In this document: positions 44,268 through 53,667 of the stretch, one piece after another
How the letters are laid out: the number at the start of each line of letters is the position of its first letter
Numbering within the stretch: position 1 is the stretch's first letter
Assembly (NCBI RefSeq): GCF_000374045.1
Contig: NZ_KB893370.1
Span: forward strand, 192,716 to 256,715
DNA from: Segetibacter koreensis DSM 18137
GTDB lineage: Bacteria; Bacteroidota; Bacteroidia; Chitinophagales; Chitinophagaceae
DNA: 64,000 nucleotides
Reading direction: 5' to 3'
Made by a program: the position numbers and the translations under genes
Notes under the pieces: generated by a model
Databases searched by the model: none
What the model saw: the letters and a program-made list of their open reading frames with translations, nothing else
What the model was told of the DNA's origin: nothing

Positions 44268-47204
44268 ATGACTTTACCATTTGATGACCTTGTGAAAAAG
44301 ATTAAGGGCGAATTATATTTTTCAGATACCAAACGTGATAATGCTATCAGGATGGTTTACGCAACTGATGCCTCCGTTTACCAGGAAAAACCTCTTGCAG
44401 TTGCATTGCCAAAAACGGTGGAAGATGTAAAGTCACTGGTACATTTTGCCAATAAACATCAACTAACATTAATACCGAGAGCAGCAGGAACCTCGCTGGC
44501 AGGGCAGGTAGTAGGAAATGGAATTGTGGTGGACATTTCAAAATACTTCACTTCTATTTTAGAGGTAAATCAGCAGGAGAAATGGGTAAGAGTTCAGCCC
44601 GGTGTTATTCGTGATGATCTGAATGTTTTTCTCAAACAATTTGAGTTAATGTTTGGCCCTGAGACCTCCACGTCCAACCGTGCAATGATTGGCGGTATGA
44701 TCGGGAACAATTCGTGCGGCTTGCATTCGATCATTTGGGGAGATACAAGAGCAAATCTGCTGGAAGTGAATGCAATATTATCTGACGGGTCTGAAGTGGT
44801 TTTTAAAGACTTAACAAAAGAGGAATACGAGGACAAATGCTTACAACAAACACTTGAGGGAGAAATATACAGATCTATAGAAAAAATGATGCGTGATCCT
44901 GAAAAACAGGCGGCCATACGGGAAGGTTTTCCGAAAGCATCTGTTAAACGCCGTAACACAGGCTATGCATTAGACTTCATACTTCAAATGTTTTCTTCAG
45001 AAAAATCTTTTAATATCAGCAAACTGGTAGCTGGTTCAGAAGGTACACTTTGTTTTATAATAGAAGCTAAGCTTCAATTGCTTGATCTTCCTCCTTCTAA
45101 AAAAGGCGTAGTAGCTATTCATACAAATTCTATTAATGAAGCCTTAAGAGCTAACCTTGTTGCGCTTAAGCACAATTGTATGGCATCAGAGTTAGTAGAC
45201 GATATTATATTAAATTTTACCAAAACAAATATAGACCAGTCTAAAAACCGCTTTTTTGTAGAAGGCGAACCAAGAGCCATATTAATGGTAGAGTTTTTTG
45301 ATAAAACGGATGAAGGACTTTTATCTAAAGCAAATACTTTTATACAAGCCTTGAAGGTAGAAGATTTAGGATACGCATATCCACTTTTGCTGGAAGATGA
45401 TACAAACAAGGCATGGGATCTCAGGAAAGCAGGATTAGGATTGCTACGTAACGAGCCCGGAGAAGCACAACCGGTTAATTTAATTGAAGATTGCGCAGTT
45501 GATGTAGAAGACTTGCCCAACTACATCAGCGAAGTAGAGGCATTACTGCAAAGGCACGAGGTTAAATATTCAATGTATGCACATGCCGGCGCTGGAGAGT
45601 TGCATGTTGAACCGATGGTCAACTTAAAAACAACTGCTGGTAAAAACCTTTTCAAAACTATTTTACAGGAAACCGTTATTATAGTTAAAAAGTATAACGG
45701 ATCATTAAGCGGCGAACATGGCGATGGTCGCCTACGGGGAGAGTTTATACCTTTTATAATGGGCGAAAAAAACTACGCATTATTCCAGGAGATAAAACAT
45801 TTGTTTGATCCTCAAGGCACATTTAATAAGGGCAAAATTGTTGACACACCCAAAATGAACGAGTTTTTGAGGTATGAGCAAGATAAACCCCGAAAGCACA
45901 TTGAGACAACATTTTCTTTTACAAAAGAGGAAAGCATTTTGCAATTAGCAGAAAAATGCAGTGGTTCAGGTGATTGCCGTAAGACGCAGGTAACAGGCGG
46001 AATAATGTGTCCGAGTTACATGGCTACGCGTAGTGAAAGGGATACAACAAGAGCAAGAGCGAACATGCTGAGGCATTTTTACACTAGCATAGAAACCGAG
46101 AAATCAGGTGAATTATATAGCGAAGTACTGGATGTACTGGATTTGTGCATCTCCTGTAAAGGGTGTAAGTCCGAGTGCCCCTCAAGTGTTGACGTCAGTA
46201 AGATGAAAGCCGAATTTTTGCAACAATACTATGACAGAAACGGCGTACCTGTCCGTTCAAAACTAGTTGGAAATTTCAGTAAACAAATGAAGTTAGCGTC
46301 AATAGCTCCATGGGCTTATAATAAAATATTTGGCACCCCTTCACTCAGGCGAATTGCCAATAAAACAGTAGGTTTTCATCCTGATAGAACAATGCCCCTT
46401 TTATCTAAAACCACCTTGCAAAAGTGGTGGCAGAAAAGAAACCGCCAACCTTTGATGGGGGGTAAGGAAAGAGCTCCCACCAGGGTATACTTGTTTTGTG
46501 ACGAGTTTACAAATTATAATGATGTAGAAATCGGGCAGAAACTAGTCATGTTGCTGGAAAAGCTGGGATATGAAGTAATAATACCGAAACATGTTGAAAG
46601 TGGAAGGACTTATTTATCGAAAGGTCTGGTAAGAGAAGCAAAAAAGATTGCGATTACGAACGTGGACCTATTGAAGGATAAAGTAAATGACGAGATACCA
46701 ATCATAGGTATTGAGCCTTCTGCTATCCTCACTTTACGTGATGAATACTTAGATCTGGTTCAACCAGAACAAAGGGATGATGCTAAACAAATAGCCAAAA
46801 ACACCTTCCTGTTCGATGAATGGTTTGCAAGGGAAATATTGCGAGGAAACATTAGCAAAACATCTTTTACGAGTGAGGCAAAGCAAATAATTCTACATGG
46901 GCATTGCCATCAAAAAGTTCTATCATCAACACAGTACACCCTCAAATGTCTTTCATTGCCTGAAAATTATGAAGTGCAGGAAATTCCCTCCGGTTGCTGT
47001 GGTATGGCCGGTTCATTTGGGTACGAAGAAGAGCATTATGATGTAAGTATGAAAATAGGAGAGCTTGTTTTGTTTCCTGCCATCAGAAATAAGTCTCAAG
47101 CTGTTATTGCAGCAACAGGTACCAGCTGTCGTCATCAGATCAAAGATGGTACAGGAAGAATTGCAAAACATCCCATCGAGATTTTGTACGAAGCCTTGAA
47201 ATAA
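44268..47204 (+). CDS. FAD-linked oxidase/Fe-S fusion (D-lactate or glycolate dehydrogenase-like)
   Basis: From the ATG at 44268 (a TTG 30 bases upstream is less likely) the product has 978 residues and fuses GlcD-like and GlcF-like parts. The FAD_binding_4 region has PRAAGTSLAGQVVGNGIVVDISK and GGMIGNNSCGLHSIIWGDTR; the FAD-oxidase C-terminal region follows with AHAGAGELHVEP and GEHGDGRLRGEF. Iron-sulphur segments are CSGSGDC...MCPSYMATRSERDTTRARAN (from residue 564) and CISCKGCKSECPSS (from 627), and the CCG domain contains HGHCHQK and SGCCGMAGSFGYE. It oxidises a 2-hydroxy acid such as D-lactate and passes electrons to quinone, probably at the inner membrane face. Its place beside sugar genes suggests use of an acid made from sugar breakdown, which is inference. 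Confidence 0.9.
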   Translation: MTLPFDDLVKKIKGELYFSDTKRDNAIRMVYATDASVYQEKPLAVALPKTVEDVKSLVHFANKHQLTLIPRAAGTSLAGQVVGNGIVVDISKYFTSILEVNQQEKWVRVQPGVIRDDLNVFLKQFELMFGPETSTSNRAMIGGMIGNNSCGLHSIIWGDTRANLLEVNAILSDGSEVVFKDLTKEEYEDKCLQQTLEGEIYRSIEKMMRDPEKQAAIREGFPKASVKRRNTGYALDFILQMFSSEKSFNISKLVAGSEGTLCFIIEAKLQLLDLPPSKKGVVAIHTNSINEALRANLVALKHNCMASELVDDIILNFTKTNIDQSKNRFFVEGEPRAILMVEFFDKTDEGLLSKANTFIQALKVEDLGYAYPLLLEDDTNKAWDLRKAGLGLLRNEPGEAQPVNLIEDCAVDVEDLPNYISEVEALLQRHEVKYSMYAHAGAGELHVEPMVNLKTTAGKNLFKTILQETVIIVKKYNGSLSGEHGDGRLRGEFIPFIMGEKNYALFQEIKHLFDPQGTFNKGKIVDTPKMNEFLRYEQDKPRKHIETTFSFTKEESILQLAEKCSGSGDCRKTQVTGGIMCPSYMATRSERDTTRARANMLRHFYTSIETEKSGELYSEVLDVLDLCISCKGCKSECPSSVDVSKMKAEFLQQYYDRNGVPVRSKLVGNFSKQMKLASIAPWAYNKIFGTPSLRRIANKTVGFHPDRTMPLLSKTTLQKWWQKRNRQPLMGGKERAPTRVYLFCDEFTNYNDVEIGQKLVMLLEKLGYEVIIPKHVESGRTYLSKGLVREAKKIAITNVDLLKDKVNDEIPIIGIEPSAILTLRDEYLDLVQPEQRDDAKQIAKNTFLFDEWFAREILRGNISKTSFTSEAKQIILHGHCHQKVLSSTQYTLKCLSLPENYEVQEIPSGCCGMAGSFGYEEEHYDVSMKIGELVLFPAIRNKSQAVIAATGTSCRHQIKDGTGRIAKHPIEILYEALK

Positions 47205-47323
47205 GAAACAGCGTTGTTATTAAGTGAAGAATACCTTTTGGCACAAGAGTGTGCATAGTCGTTAAAGCTGTTTTATAAGAAGGCCAAGGATCTTTTTAAC
47301 ATGGAAAATGTAAAAAAGCTTTT

Positions 47324-48034
47324 TCATTTGCCGGTATCACAATCAGCACCTGACAATTTCACGATTGGCGTTAGTTCAACTTTTCGGAATTCTACTTCAG
47401 ATCCTTCAGCTTGCAGCGCAATCTGTCCTTTTGCTGCAGTACAGTTAAAGCCACAGTTTACCAAATCGCCATTAACCCAAACTTTAATTGAGTTTTTTAC
47501 ACATTCTATAATCATGGTATTCCACTCTCCTACCGGCTTTTCAGAACCATCTGTCAAATTTAATATTCTGCGTTTTTTATTTCCGTTTACGCCCCATTCT
47601 TCCTTGGGCCCTCGCCGTTTTTCCATTTCCGGAACTGAAATATCTTCTTCTATACACCAGAAATCACCTGCATTTTGTGTCATCATTTGCACTTCTATAG
47701 ATTTTGGAAACATTTGATAAAGGGCCCTCGGAGTGGAGGCATGAACAAGCACACCGCAATTGCCGGGCACACCTGCAAAACGGTATTCTACCTGTAGTTT
47801 GTAATTCTCGTATATAGCATTTGTAATAAGATGACCTCCCGGCGTTCCCATACTTACCAGCAAACCATTCCGAATAATAAAAGGACTTTTTATTGACGTA
47901 TTTGTATCCATAGCCGGAACATCTGCATGCCAGCCAGTGAGATCTTTGCCATTAAAAAGGCTGATACTTTTAGGTTGATGTGTAAACGAAAGAATCGAGG
48001 GAAGGATTATCGTTAATAAAATCAGCTTTTTCAT
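47324..48034 (-). CDS. DUF1080 (3-keto-disaccharide hydrolase family) protein, second copy
   Basis: A 236-residue secreted protein (signal peptide to ~17, SFTHQ) with one DUF1080 domain: SISLFNGKDLTGWHADVP, GGHLITNAIYENYKLQVEYRFAG with GNCGVLVHAS, IEVQMMTQNAGDFWC, the conserved PVGEWNTMIIEC and VNGDLVN near the end. Its IEVQ/WC and EKR segments match a DUF1080 branch that has a longer EDIS.P insert. The family includes 3-keto-disaccharide hydrolases of the periplasm. It differs clearly from the lipoprotein copy at 3.2 kb. The divergently oriented SGNH/propeller/cytochrome gene begins 336 bp upstream, and together they look like one 3-keto-sugar module. It faces the dehydrogenase gene convergently. 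Confidence 0.85.
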   Translation of the reverse strand: MKKLILLTIILPSILSFTHQPKSISLFNGKDLTGWHADVPAMDTNTSIKSPFIIRNGLLVSMGTPGGHLITNAIYENYKLQVEYRFAGVPGNCGVLVHASTPRALYQMFPKSIEVQMMTQNAGDFWCIEEDISVPEMEKRRGPKEEWGVNGNKKRRILNLTDGSEKPVGEWNTMIIECVKNSIKVWVNGDLVNCGFNCTAAKGQIALQAEGSEVEFRKVELTPIVKLSGADCDTGK

Positions 48035-48370
48035 ATGCTTATCGTAAATGTATTAAAGTGAAATATACGACAAGATGAGGGTAAAGTGCTTTATTGACTT
48101 CAAATCCGTAGCATTTTTTTGTAAGTTTATTCTTTGTGTTCCGGGATTTAAAGCCTCCTTACCTATCAACGACGGCTTATACATATGAATTCATTTTGCT
48201 TCCATGCCAAGTTTTATTCCTTCTCCTTTGGTAAATGGCCATAAATCTTTTAGATTTGATTTCGAAGCTGCCATATTTACCAGGATAGAAAGTTAACATC
48301 TTGTTTTCGTTCCTCTTACTTATTGGCCTATTCTATATAATCTTTATAATCTTTTTTAAACTTAAAACGA
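48035..48370. other. Divergent intergenic region, with a small minus-strand ORF
   Basis: These 336 bases separate DUF1080 (minus) from the cytochrome-type gene (plus). A 27-codon minus-strand frame (48191-48274, MAASKSNLKDLWPFTKGEG and seven more residues) looks protein-like but matches no family I know. It may be the stump of a decayed gene or chance. No clear terminator or palindrome was found. Confidence 0.35.
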
Positions 48371-51300
48371 ATGATAATAAAAAGGGTAAAGCATAATAGT
48401 AAGGGTACACTTAAAATTCTGGGAGTTTTGCTAATAGGTTTCGCTTCCTTTCAATTTACCCGATCAGATCCTGCTACTTTACAAATAAAAAAAGGTGCTC
48501 ACATTATCCTTGTTGGCAATAATCTTGGTTCTCGAATGATGAATTTTGGTCATTTTGAAACGGAAATGCAGCTTCGATACCCTGACAGTATGTTGTATAT
48601 CCGAAACATGTGTGACGGAGGAAACACGCCCGGCTTCAGACCTCATTCAGGCCGTCCGTCACCCTGGGCCTTTCCCGGCGCTGAAAAATTTCAGACAGAA
48701 CTTGCCCGGAACTCAGATAGCCAGGGAGATTATGAAACACCTGACCAATGGACTGCCCGGCATAAAGCAGATATCATAATAGCATTCTTTGGGTTTAACG
48801 AATCTTTCCAGGGAAAACAAGGGCTCGAAAACTACAAAGCCGAGCTGGATGCCTTTATTAAACATACCCTAAGCCAAAAATATAATGGAGTAACAACACC
48901 GCAACTGGCCATTGTTTCTCCCATTGCCTTTGAGGATCTTTCTGCTAAATATGACCTGCCAAATGGTAAAAAGGAAAATGAAAACCTTGCCCTTTATAGT
49001 GCGGCTATGAAAGAAATTGCAGCTAGAAACAAGGTTCATTTTGTAGATGCTTATTCCCCATCGAAAAAATGGTTTGAAACAACTAATACACCTTTAACCA
49101 TAGATGGCTCTCAACTTACCGATTCTGGTTATGCTAAGTTCTCTACACTGCTTAGTGACGAGGTGTTTGGCAAGGCAGAAGCCAAAGCGGAAGCGCATCG
49201 TGATCTCGTACATGCTGCAGTAATGGAGAAAAACTGGATGTGGCACAATGATCTTAAAATCCCCAATGGCGTTCATGTTTACGGCCGCAGGTTCAATCCT
49301 TTTGGACCCGACAATTACCCCGCTGAACTTACAAAGATCCGCCAAATGACGGCGATAAGAGACGAGGCAATTTGGAAGGCGGCAAAAGGAGAAAAAATGG
49401 ATCTTGCGGAGACAGACAAAAAAACACTGCAGCTTCCCCCCGTAAAGACGAACTATAATCCAGAGAAAAATGGCAGCCTGGAGTACTTGTACGGAGAAGA
49501 AGCACTAAGTAAACTGAAAGTAGCCCCGGGCTATAAAATAGAACTGTTTGCTTCGGAAAAAGAATTTAGTGATTTGGCAAATCCTTGCCAGTTATCCTTT
49601 GATAATAAAGGCCGTCTTTGGATAGCTACCATGCCAACTTACCCTCATTGGAAGCCGGGCGATAAAAAGCCAAACGATAAGATCATCATTTTGGAAGATA
49701 CAAATGGTGATGGCAAGGCTGATAAACAAACTACTTTTGCAGATGGCCTGCATCTTCCAGTCGGTTTTGAGCTGGCCCCGGAGGGTGTTTATGTTTCGCA
49801 AGGGACCAACTTTGTGTTACTTAAAGACACAACGGGCGATGATAAAGCTGATACAAAAGAAATTTTGCTGAGTGGTTTTGATGATCATGATACACATCAT
49901 GCCCACCATGCTTATACTGTAGATCCATCTGGGGCTATTTATATGGGTGAGGGTGTTTTCCTACATACTAATGTGGAGACTTCTTACGGCCCGGTTCGTG
50001 CTACAAATGGAGGCTTTTACCGTTACAATCCACAGCGGAGACAGCTCGAACGTACTGCCCAACTGGCTATCCCAAATCCGTGGGGAATTGCTTTTGATGA
50101 TTGGGGTCAAAACTTTTTTGCTGAGACTTCAAGTCCTGATGTTAGATGGATGATGCCCGGTACTATTAAACCAAGATATGGGGTATCCTCACCTAAATCA
50201 GAAAACCTGGTAGAAGAAAAACATCGGGTACGTCCAACTTCCGGTCTTGAGTTTGTTTCAAGTCGTCACTTTCCTGATGATGTGCAGGGAGACTTTCTTA
50301 TAAACAATACCATAGGTTTTTTAGGAACAAAAGAACATACGCTTGTTGATAATGGCACAGGGTATAAAAGCAAACACCGGCAAGACCTTTTGGTATCAGA
50401 GGACAAAAATTTCCGGCCGGTCGATATGGAATTTGCCCCGGACGGCTCCTTATATGTCGTTGATTGGCATAATGTGCTAATTGGCCATATGCAACATAAT
50501 GCGCGTGACCCATTACGGGATCATGTGCACGGACGAATTTACCGCATCACCTATCCATCAAGACCCCTGGTTACACCCGCCAAAGTGGATGGGGCAAGCA
50601 TAGATGAACTCCTGGATAATTTAAAGCTTCCTGAATACCGCACTCGTTACCGCACTCGTCGTGAACTGCGTGGTCGTGAAGCATCTGATGTACTTTCTCA
50701 TCTCAACACCTGGGTTACTAATCTTGATAAGAAAGATGCGGGGTATGAGCATAACTTGCTTGAAGCACTTTGGGTAAGCTGGGGACTTAATAAAGTTGAT
50801 CAAAAGCTTCTTCGACAGTTACTGCATGCAAAAGACTACCGGGCCAGGGCGGCGGCAGTCCGTGTGCTGCGATATACCGGTCACCAGGTACCTGAGCAGG
50901 CAAGCCTGTTAATGCAGGCAGCAAAAGACATACACGGCCGAGTTCGCCTGGAGGCAATCGTAGCAGCTTCCTGGCTAGACAAAGCTAAGGGGCTTCCCAT
51001 TGTTATAGAAGCTGGTAAGAAGCCGCTTGACGAATGGATGCGCCCATCTTATGAGACAGCCATCGCCTATTTGAATGGGCATGAGGTGAAAGAGAAAAAA
51101 GAAGAGATAGTAAAAACTGATCTTAAAGGAGCTGAACGTGATCTTTTCAACTTGGGAAAAGTAATCTATAACCGTGAAGGCTTTTGTAATACTTGCCACC
51201 AGCCCGATGGAAAAGGTCTTACCGCATCCGGCTTTCCTCCACTCGCTGGAAGCAAGTGGGTGCTGGGAGACCAGGAAAGGTTAATAAAAATTGTTTTAAA

Positions 51301-51556
51301 AGGACTGTATGGGCCTATTGAAGTACAGGGAAAAAAATATCCGGGGCAGGTACCTATGACACCTTTCGGCGGCATGCTCAAAGATGATGAAGTTGCGGCT
51401 GTAATAACTTATGTGCGAAACTCTTTTGGCAACAAAGCATCTGCTATTTCTCCAGCCAAGGTAAAACAGGTACGAGCTGCTACAAAAGATAAAACCGGTT
51501 TCTATTCACCTGAAGAATTGCTTAAACAACATCCCCTGGAGAACAATAATCAATAG
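48371..51556 (+). CDS. SGNH-like / membrane-bound dehydrogenase propeller / cytochrome c fusion (PVC-type CxxCH protein)
   Basis: A 1061-residue exported multidomain protein. After a membrane leader (~15-31), residues ~40-275 form an SGNH/GDSL-like fold (HIILVGNNLGSRM, ADIIIAFFGFNES, DAYSPSKK, DGSQLTDSGY); the nucleophile Ser is not at the standard GDSL place, so activity is uncertain. Residues ~370-730 carry the membrane-bound dehydrogenase propeller (LKVAPGYKIELFASE, DTNGDGKADK, DHDTHHAHHAYTVDPSGAIYMGEG, IPNPWGIAFDDWGQNFFAETSSPD). A HEAT-like stretch follows (~745-885). The C-terminal cytochrome c has Cys939-x-x-Cys942-His943 and Met996 as likely axial ligand. This domain order is that of the PVC-type heme-binding CxxCH proteins, thought to oxidise sugars or alcohols in the periplasm. 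It heads a trio with ThuA and the epimerase, 41 and 25 bp apart. Confidence 0.9.
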   Translation: MIIKRVKHNSKGTLKILGVLLIGFASFQFTRSDPATLQIKKGAHIILVGNNLGSRMMNFGHFETEMQLRYPDSMLYIRNMCDGGNTPGFRPHSGRPSPWAFPGAEKFQTELARNSDSQGDYETPDQWTARHKADIIIAFFGFNESFQGKQGLENYKAELDAFIKHTLSQKYNGVTTPQLAIVSPIAFEDLSAKYDLPNGKKENENLALYSAAMKEIAARNKVHFVDAYSPSKKWFETTNTPLTIDGSQLTDSGYAKFSTLLSDEVFGKAEAKAEAHRDLVHAAVMEKNWMWHNDLKIPNGVHVYGRRFNPFGPDNYPAELTKIRQMTAIRDEAIWKAAKGEKMDLAETDKKTLQLPPVKTNYNPEKNGSLEYLYGEEALSKLKVAPGYKIELFASEKEFSDLANPCQLSFDNKGRLWIATMPTYPHWKPGDKKPNDKIIILEDTNGDGKADKQTTFADGLHLPVGFELAPEGVYVSQGTNFVLLKDTTGDDKADTKEILLSGFDDHDTHHAHHAYTVDPSGAIYMGEGVFLHTNVETSYGPVRATNGGFYRYNPQRRQLERTAQLAIPNPWGIAFDDWGQNFFAETSSPDVRWMMPGTIKPRYGVSSPKSENLVEEKHRVRPTSGLEFVSSRHFPDDVQGDFLINNTIGFLGTKEHTLVDNGTGYKSKHRQDLLVSEDKNFRPVDMEFAPDGSLYVVDWHNVLIGHMQHNARDPLRDHVHGRIYRITYPSRPLVTPAKVDGASIDELLDNLKLPEYRTRYRTRRELRGREASDVLSHLNTWVTNLDKKDAGYEHNLLEALWVSWGLNKVDQKLLRQLLHAKDYRARAAAVRVLRYTGHQVPEQASLLMQAAKDIHGRVRLEAIVAASWLDKAKGLPIVIEAGKKPLDEWMRPSYETAIAYLNGHEVKEKKEEIVKTDLKGAERDLFNLGKVIYNREGFCNTCHQPDGKGLTASGFPPLAGSKWVLGDQERLIKIVLKGLYGPIEVQGKKYPGQVPMTPFGGMLKDDEVAAVITYVRNSFGNKASAISPAKVKQVRAATKDKTGFYSPEELLKQHPLENNNQ

Positions 51557-51597
51557 TTATTATCAATGTCATAAACCCTTGTCAATTTTATAAGTTC

Positions 51598-52476
51598 ATG
51601 AAAAATTTTAGAAGTATTACTTTCTGTTTTTTGCTGTGTTTTTTCCTGCATCCTGGCTTTTACTCCTCTGCCCAAACAGGAGCAAGTTCGAATGCTAAAA
51701 ATCCCTTGATCGTATTTGTTACCGGCGATCATGAATATAGCGGAGAAGCAACGCTTCCAATTATTGCTGCGGAATTAGAAAAAAATTATGGATTTCGCAC
51801 TAAAGTCCTAAAAGCGTTTCCTGATCATAATTCGGAAGAGAACATTCCTGGATTAGAAGCTTTGCAAGAGGCAGATGTCGCCGTATTTTTTCTAAGATGG
51901 CGCCGGCTACCTGCCGAGCAGGTAAAATATATTGAAGATTACTTAAAGACAGGTAAACCTGTCGTTGGTTTCCGTACCACTACTCATGCTTTTAATTATC
52001 CCAAAGGACACGAGTTGGAGAAATGGAACTCTTTTGGTGAGCTCGCCTTTAATGCTCCACCAGGATGGGGTGGTAAAGCAAATCATACCCATTACGGCCA
52101 TAAGTCAACTACCGATGTAAGTATCATTCCATCGGCTGCTAAAAACCCAATTCTTACAGGCGTTGATAATAATTTTCATGCTAAATCATGGTTATACAAA
52201 GTGTTACCTGATTATCCCACTAAAGGGTCTACCTGGCTATTGATGGGACACCCTATTAATCCTGATAAAAATGATGCTATTGATAACCCCGTAGCCTGGA
52301 TGGGACAAAATACTTTCGGCGGAAAGTTCTTTATGACTACTTTGGGCCACCCCGAAGATTTTGACCTCGAACCTTTTCAACGCCTCGTTATTAATGCCAT
52401 TCATTGGGCAGCAGGAAAACCAGTGCCCAAAAAGTGGGCAGGTAAAATAGAAATCAATGTGCCTTACCGGCAATAG
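51598..52476 (+). CDS. ThuA-like domain protein
   Basis: A 292-residue secreted protein with a signal peptide (1-24, SSAQ). The ThuA-like fold (glutamine amidotransferase-like flavodoxin fold) shows IVFVTGDHEYSGEATLPIIAAELEK, ADVAVFFLRWRRLPAEQVKYIEDYL, GKPVVGFRTTTHAF and GHPEDF near the end. ThuA proteins take part in trehalose/trehalulose-type 3-keto-sugar metabolism with ThuB dehydrogenases. The classic catalytic Cys is absent in this branch. It begins 41 bp after the cytochrome-type gene and stops 25 bp before the epimerase start, so the three are probably one operon. It is probably periplasmic. The exact reaction of ThuA is not known. Confidence 0.88.
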   Translation: MKNFRSITFCFLLCFFLHPGFYSSAQTGASSNAKNPLIVFVTGDHEYSGEATLPIIAAELEKNYGFRTKVLKAFPDHNSEENIPGLEALQEADVAVFFLRWRRLPAEQVKYIEDYLKTGKPVVGFRTTTHAFNYPKGHELEKWNSFGELAFNAPPGWGGKANHTHYGHKSTTDVSIIPSAAKNPILTGVDNNFHAKSWLYKVLPDYPTKGSTWLLMGHPINPDKNDAIDNPVAWMGQNTFGGKFFMTTLGHPEDFDLEPFQRLVINAIHWAAGKPVPKKWAGKIEINVPYRQ

Positions 52477-52501
52477 CAAGCAATCTTATAATCTCGCTTT
52501 T

Positions 52502-53350
52502 ATGAATAAAATTGGATTTAATGTGCTGGCATGGTCAGCGGTAATTTCAGATGATTTAAAACCTATTGTAGATAGGCTAAAAACAATTGGCTACGACGGA
52601 GTAGAGTTCCTGGTAGGTTCGCCTGACACAGCAGCTTACAGATTGTTGGGGGATTATGTCAAAAATATCGGCTTAGAAGCAACTACTGTTTTTGTGGTAG
52701 GAAAAGAAGAAAACCCAATAAGCGAAGTAGAGACCGTAAGGGTCAAAGCACTAGACCGGATTAAGTGGGCTATAGATAGAACGTATGATTTAAATGCTAA
52801 AATAATATCCGGCCCTTTTCATTCTGCCCACGCACATTTCGCAAAACATGAGCCTCAAAATAGAGAATATGGATGGAGTGCAGAAGTTTTGCACCGTGCA
52901 GGTGAGTATGCCGCAGAAGCAAATATTACGCTAGGGTTAGAAGCTGTCAACCGTTTTGAATGTTATTTATGCAATACGATGGAACAACTGAAACGACTGG
53001 TAGACATGGCCGACCATCCCAATGTACAAGCTATGTTCGACACTCATCATGCCAATATTGAAGAAAAAAAATTCTCTCAAGCTATCTCAACAATTGCCCC
53101 TGTACTTACACATGTACATATTAGCGAAAACGACAGAGGCACACCTGGTGATGGACATGTAGATTTTGATGATGTGTTTTCTAAACTAGCAAAAATAAAT
53201 TACCGGGGTTGGCTCACTATCGAAGCGTTTTCCCGTAACGATCCGGATTTTGCCAATTCTATTGGTGTTTGGCGCGAGTATTCTAAACCCTGGGATATTG
53301 CAGAAAGTGGTTTGAAATTTATTAAGCAAATGTGTACTAAGCACAAATAG
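52502..53350 (+). CDS. Sugar phosphate isomerase/epimerase (D-tagatose 3-epimerase-like)
   Basis: The ATG at 52502 gives a 282-residue protein; a start at 52457 would overlap the ThuA gene and is less likely. The AP-endonuclease-2-type TIM barrel has the metal/catalytic set of ketose 3-epimerases: Glu147 in GLEAVNRFE, Asp180 in AMFDTHH, His206 in LTHVHISE and Glu241 in LTIEAF. These enzymes invert C3 of free ketohexoses or isomerise related sugars using Mn or Co. It is cytoplasmic (no signal peptide), whereas the two genes before it are exported, suggesting the sugar is oxidised outside and finished inside. C3 chemistry fits the 3-keto-sugar theme of the DUF1080 and ThuA neighbours. The substrate is not known. 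Confidence 0.92.
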   Translation: MNKIGFNVLAWSAVISDDLKPIVDRLKTIGYDGVEFLVGSPDTAAYRLLGDYVKNIGLEATTVFVVGKEENPISEVETVRVKALDRIKWAIDRTYDLNAKIISGPFHSAHAHFAKHEPQNREYGWSAEVLHRAGEYAAEANITLGLEAVNRFECYLCNTMEQLKRLVDMADHPNVQAMFDTHHANIEEKKFSQAISTIAPVLTHVHISENDRGTPGDGHVDFDDVFSKLAKINYRGWLTIEAFSRNDPDFANSIGVWREYSKPWDIAESGLKFIKQMCTKHK

Positions 53351-53404
53351 AGGACTATTTGTTGAAAAAAATTTATTAGGGTTACTTTTTCAGGAGGAAA
53401 GAAA

Positions 53405-53436
53405 GGGGGCTGAGATAGAAATCCCGCCCCGTTTTT
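53405..53436 (+). terminator. Hairpin with AGAA loop, repeat family member 1
   Basis: GGGGGCTGAGAT (53405-53416) and ATCCCGCCCC (53421-53430) flank an AGAA loop, followed by GTTTTT. The pairing has two mismatches. It lies after the epimerase stop and works as a candidate terminator. The core GATAGAAATC and the downstream ATTCTA..AAAAAC resemble the element at 60311. The rest of 53351-53667 shows no gene. Confidence 0.6.
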
Positions 53437-53667
53437 ATCCAATATTCTATGAAAAACCAAGTGTAAGAGTGATGGTTTCTTAAAAAGGTTGCGGGCAATT
53501 TTACAAATTTTTGTACAAGCGCATATTTGGCAGTAACTTAAGCGGTAATTATATAATAATCGACTATTTAATGAACGGTAATTACCGCTGACCTTAATGG
53601 TGTTGGAAATGGTGAATATAATCACAGAAGAAGTTTGTTTTTCTAGATTTACATCCAATTAAACCCA

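Noticed and set aside
47301-47717. 138-codon plus-strand frame
   Set aside because: It lies antisense to the DUF1080 gene, which has clear family motifs and a signal peptide; the plus frame has none.
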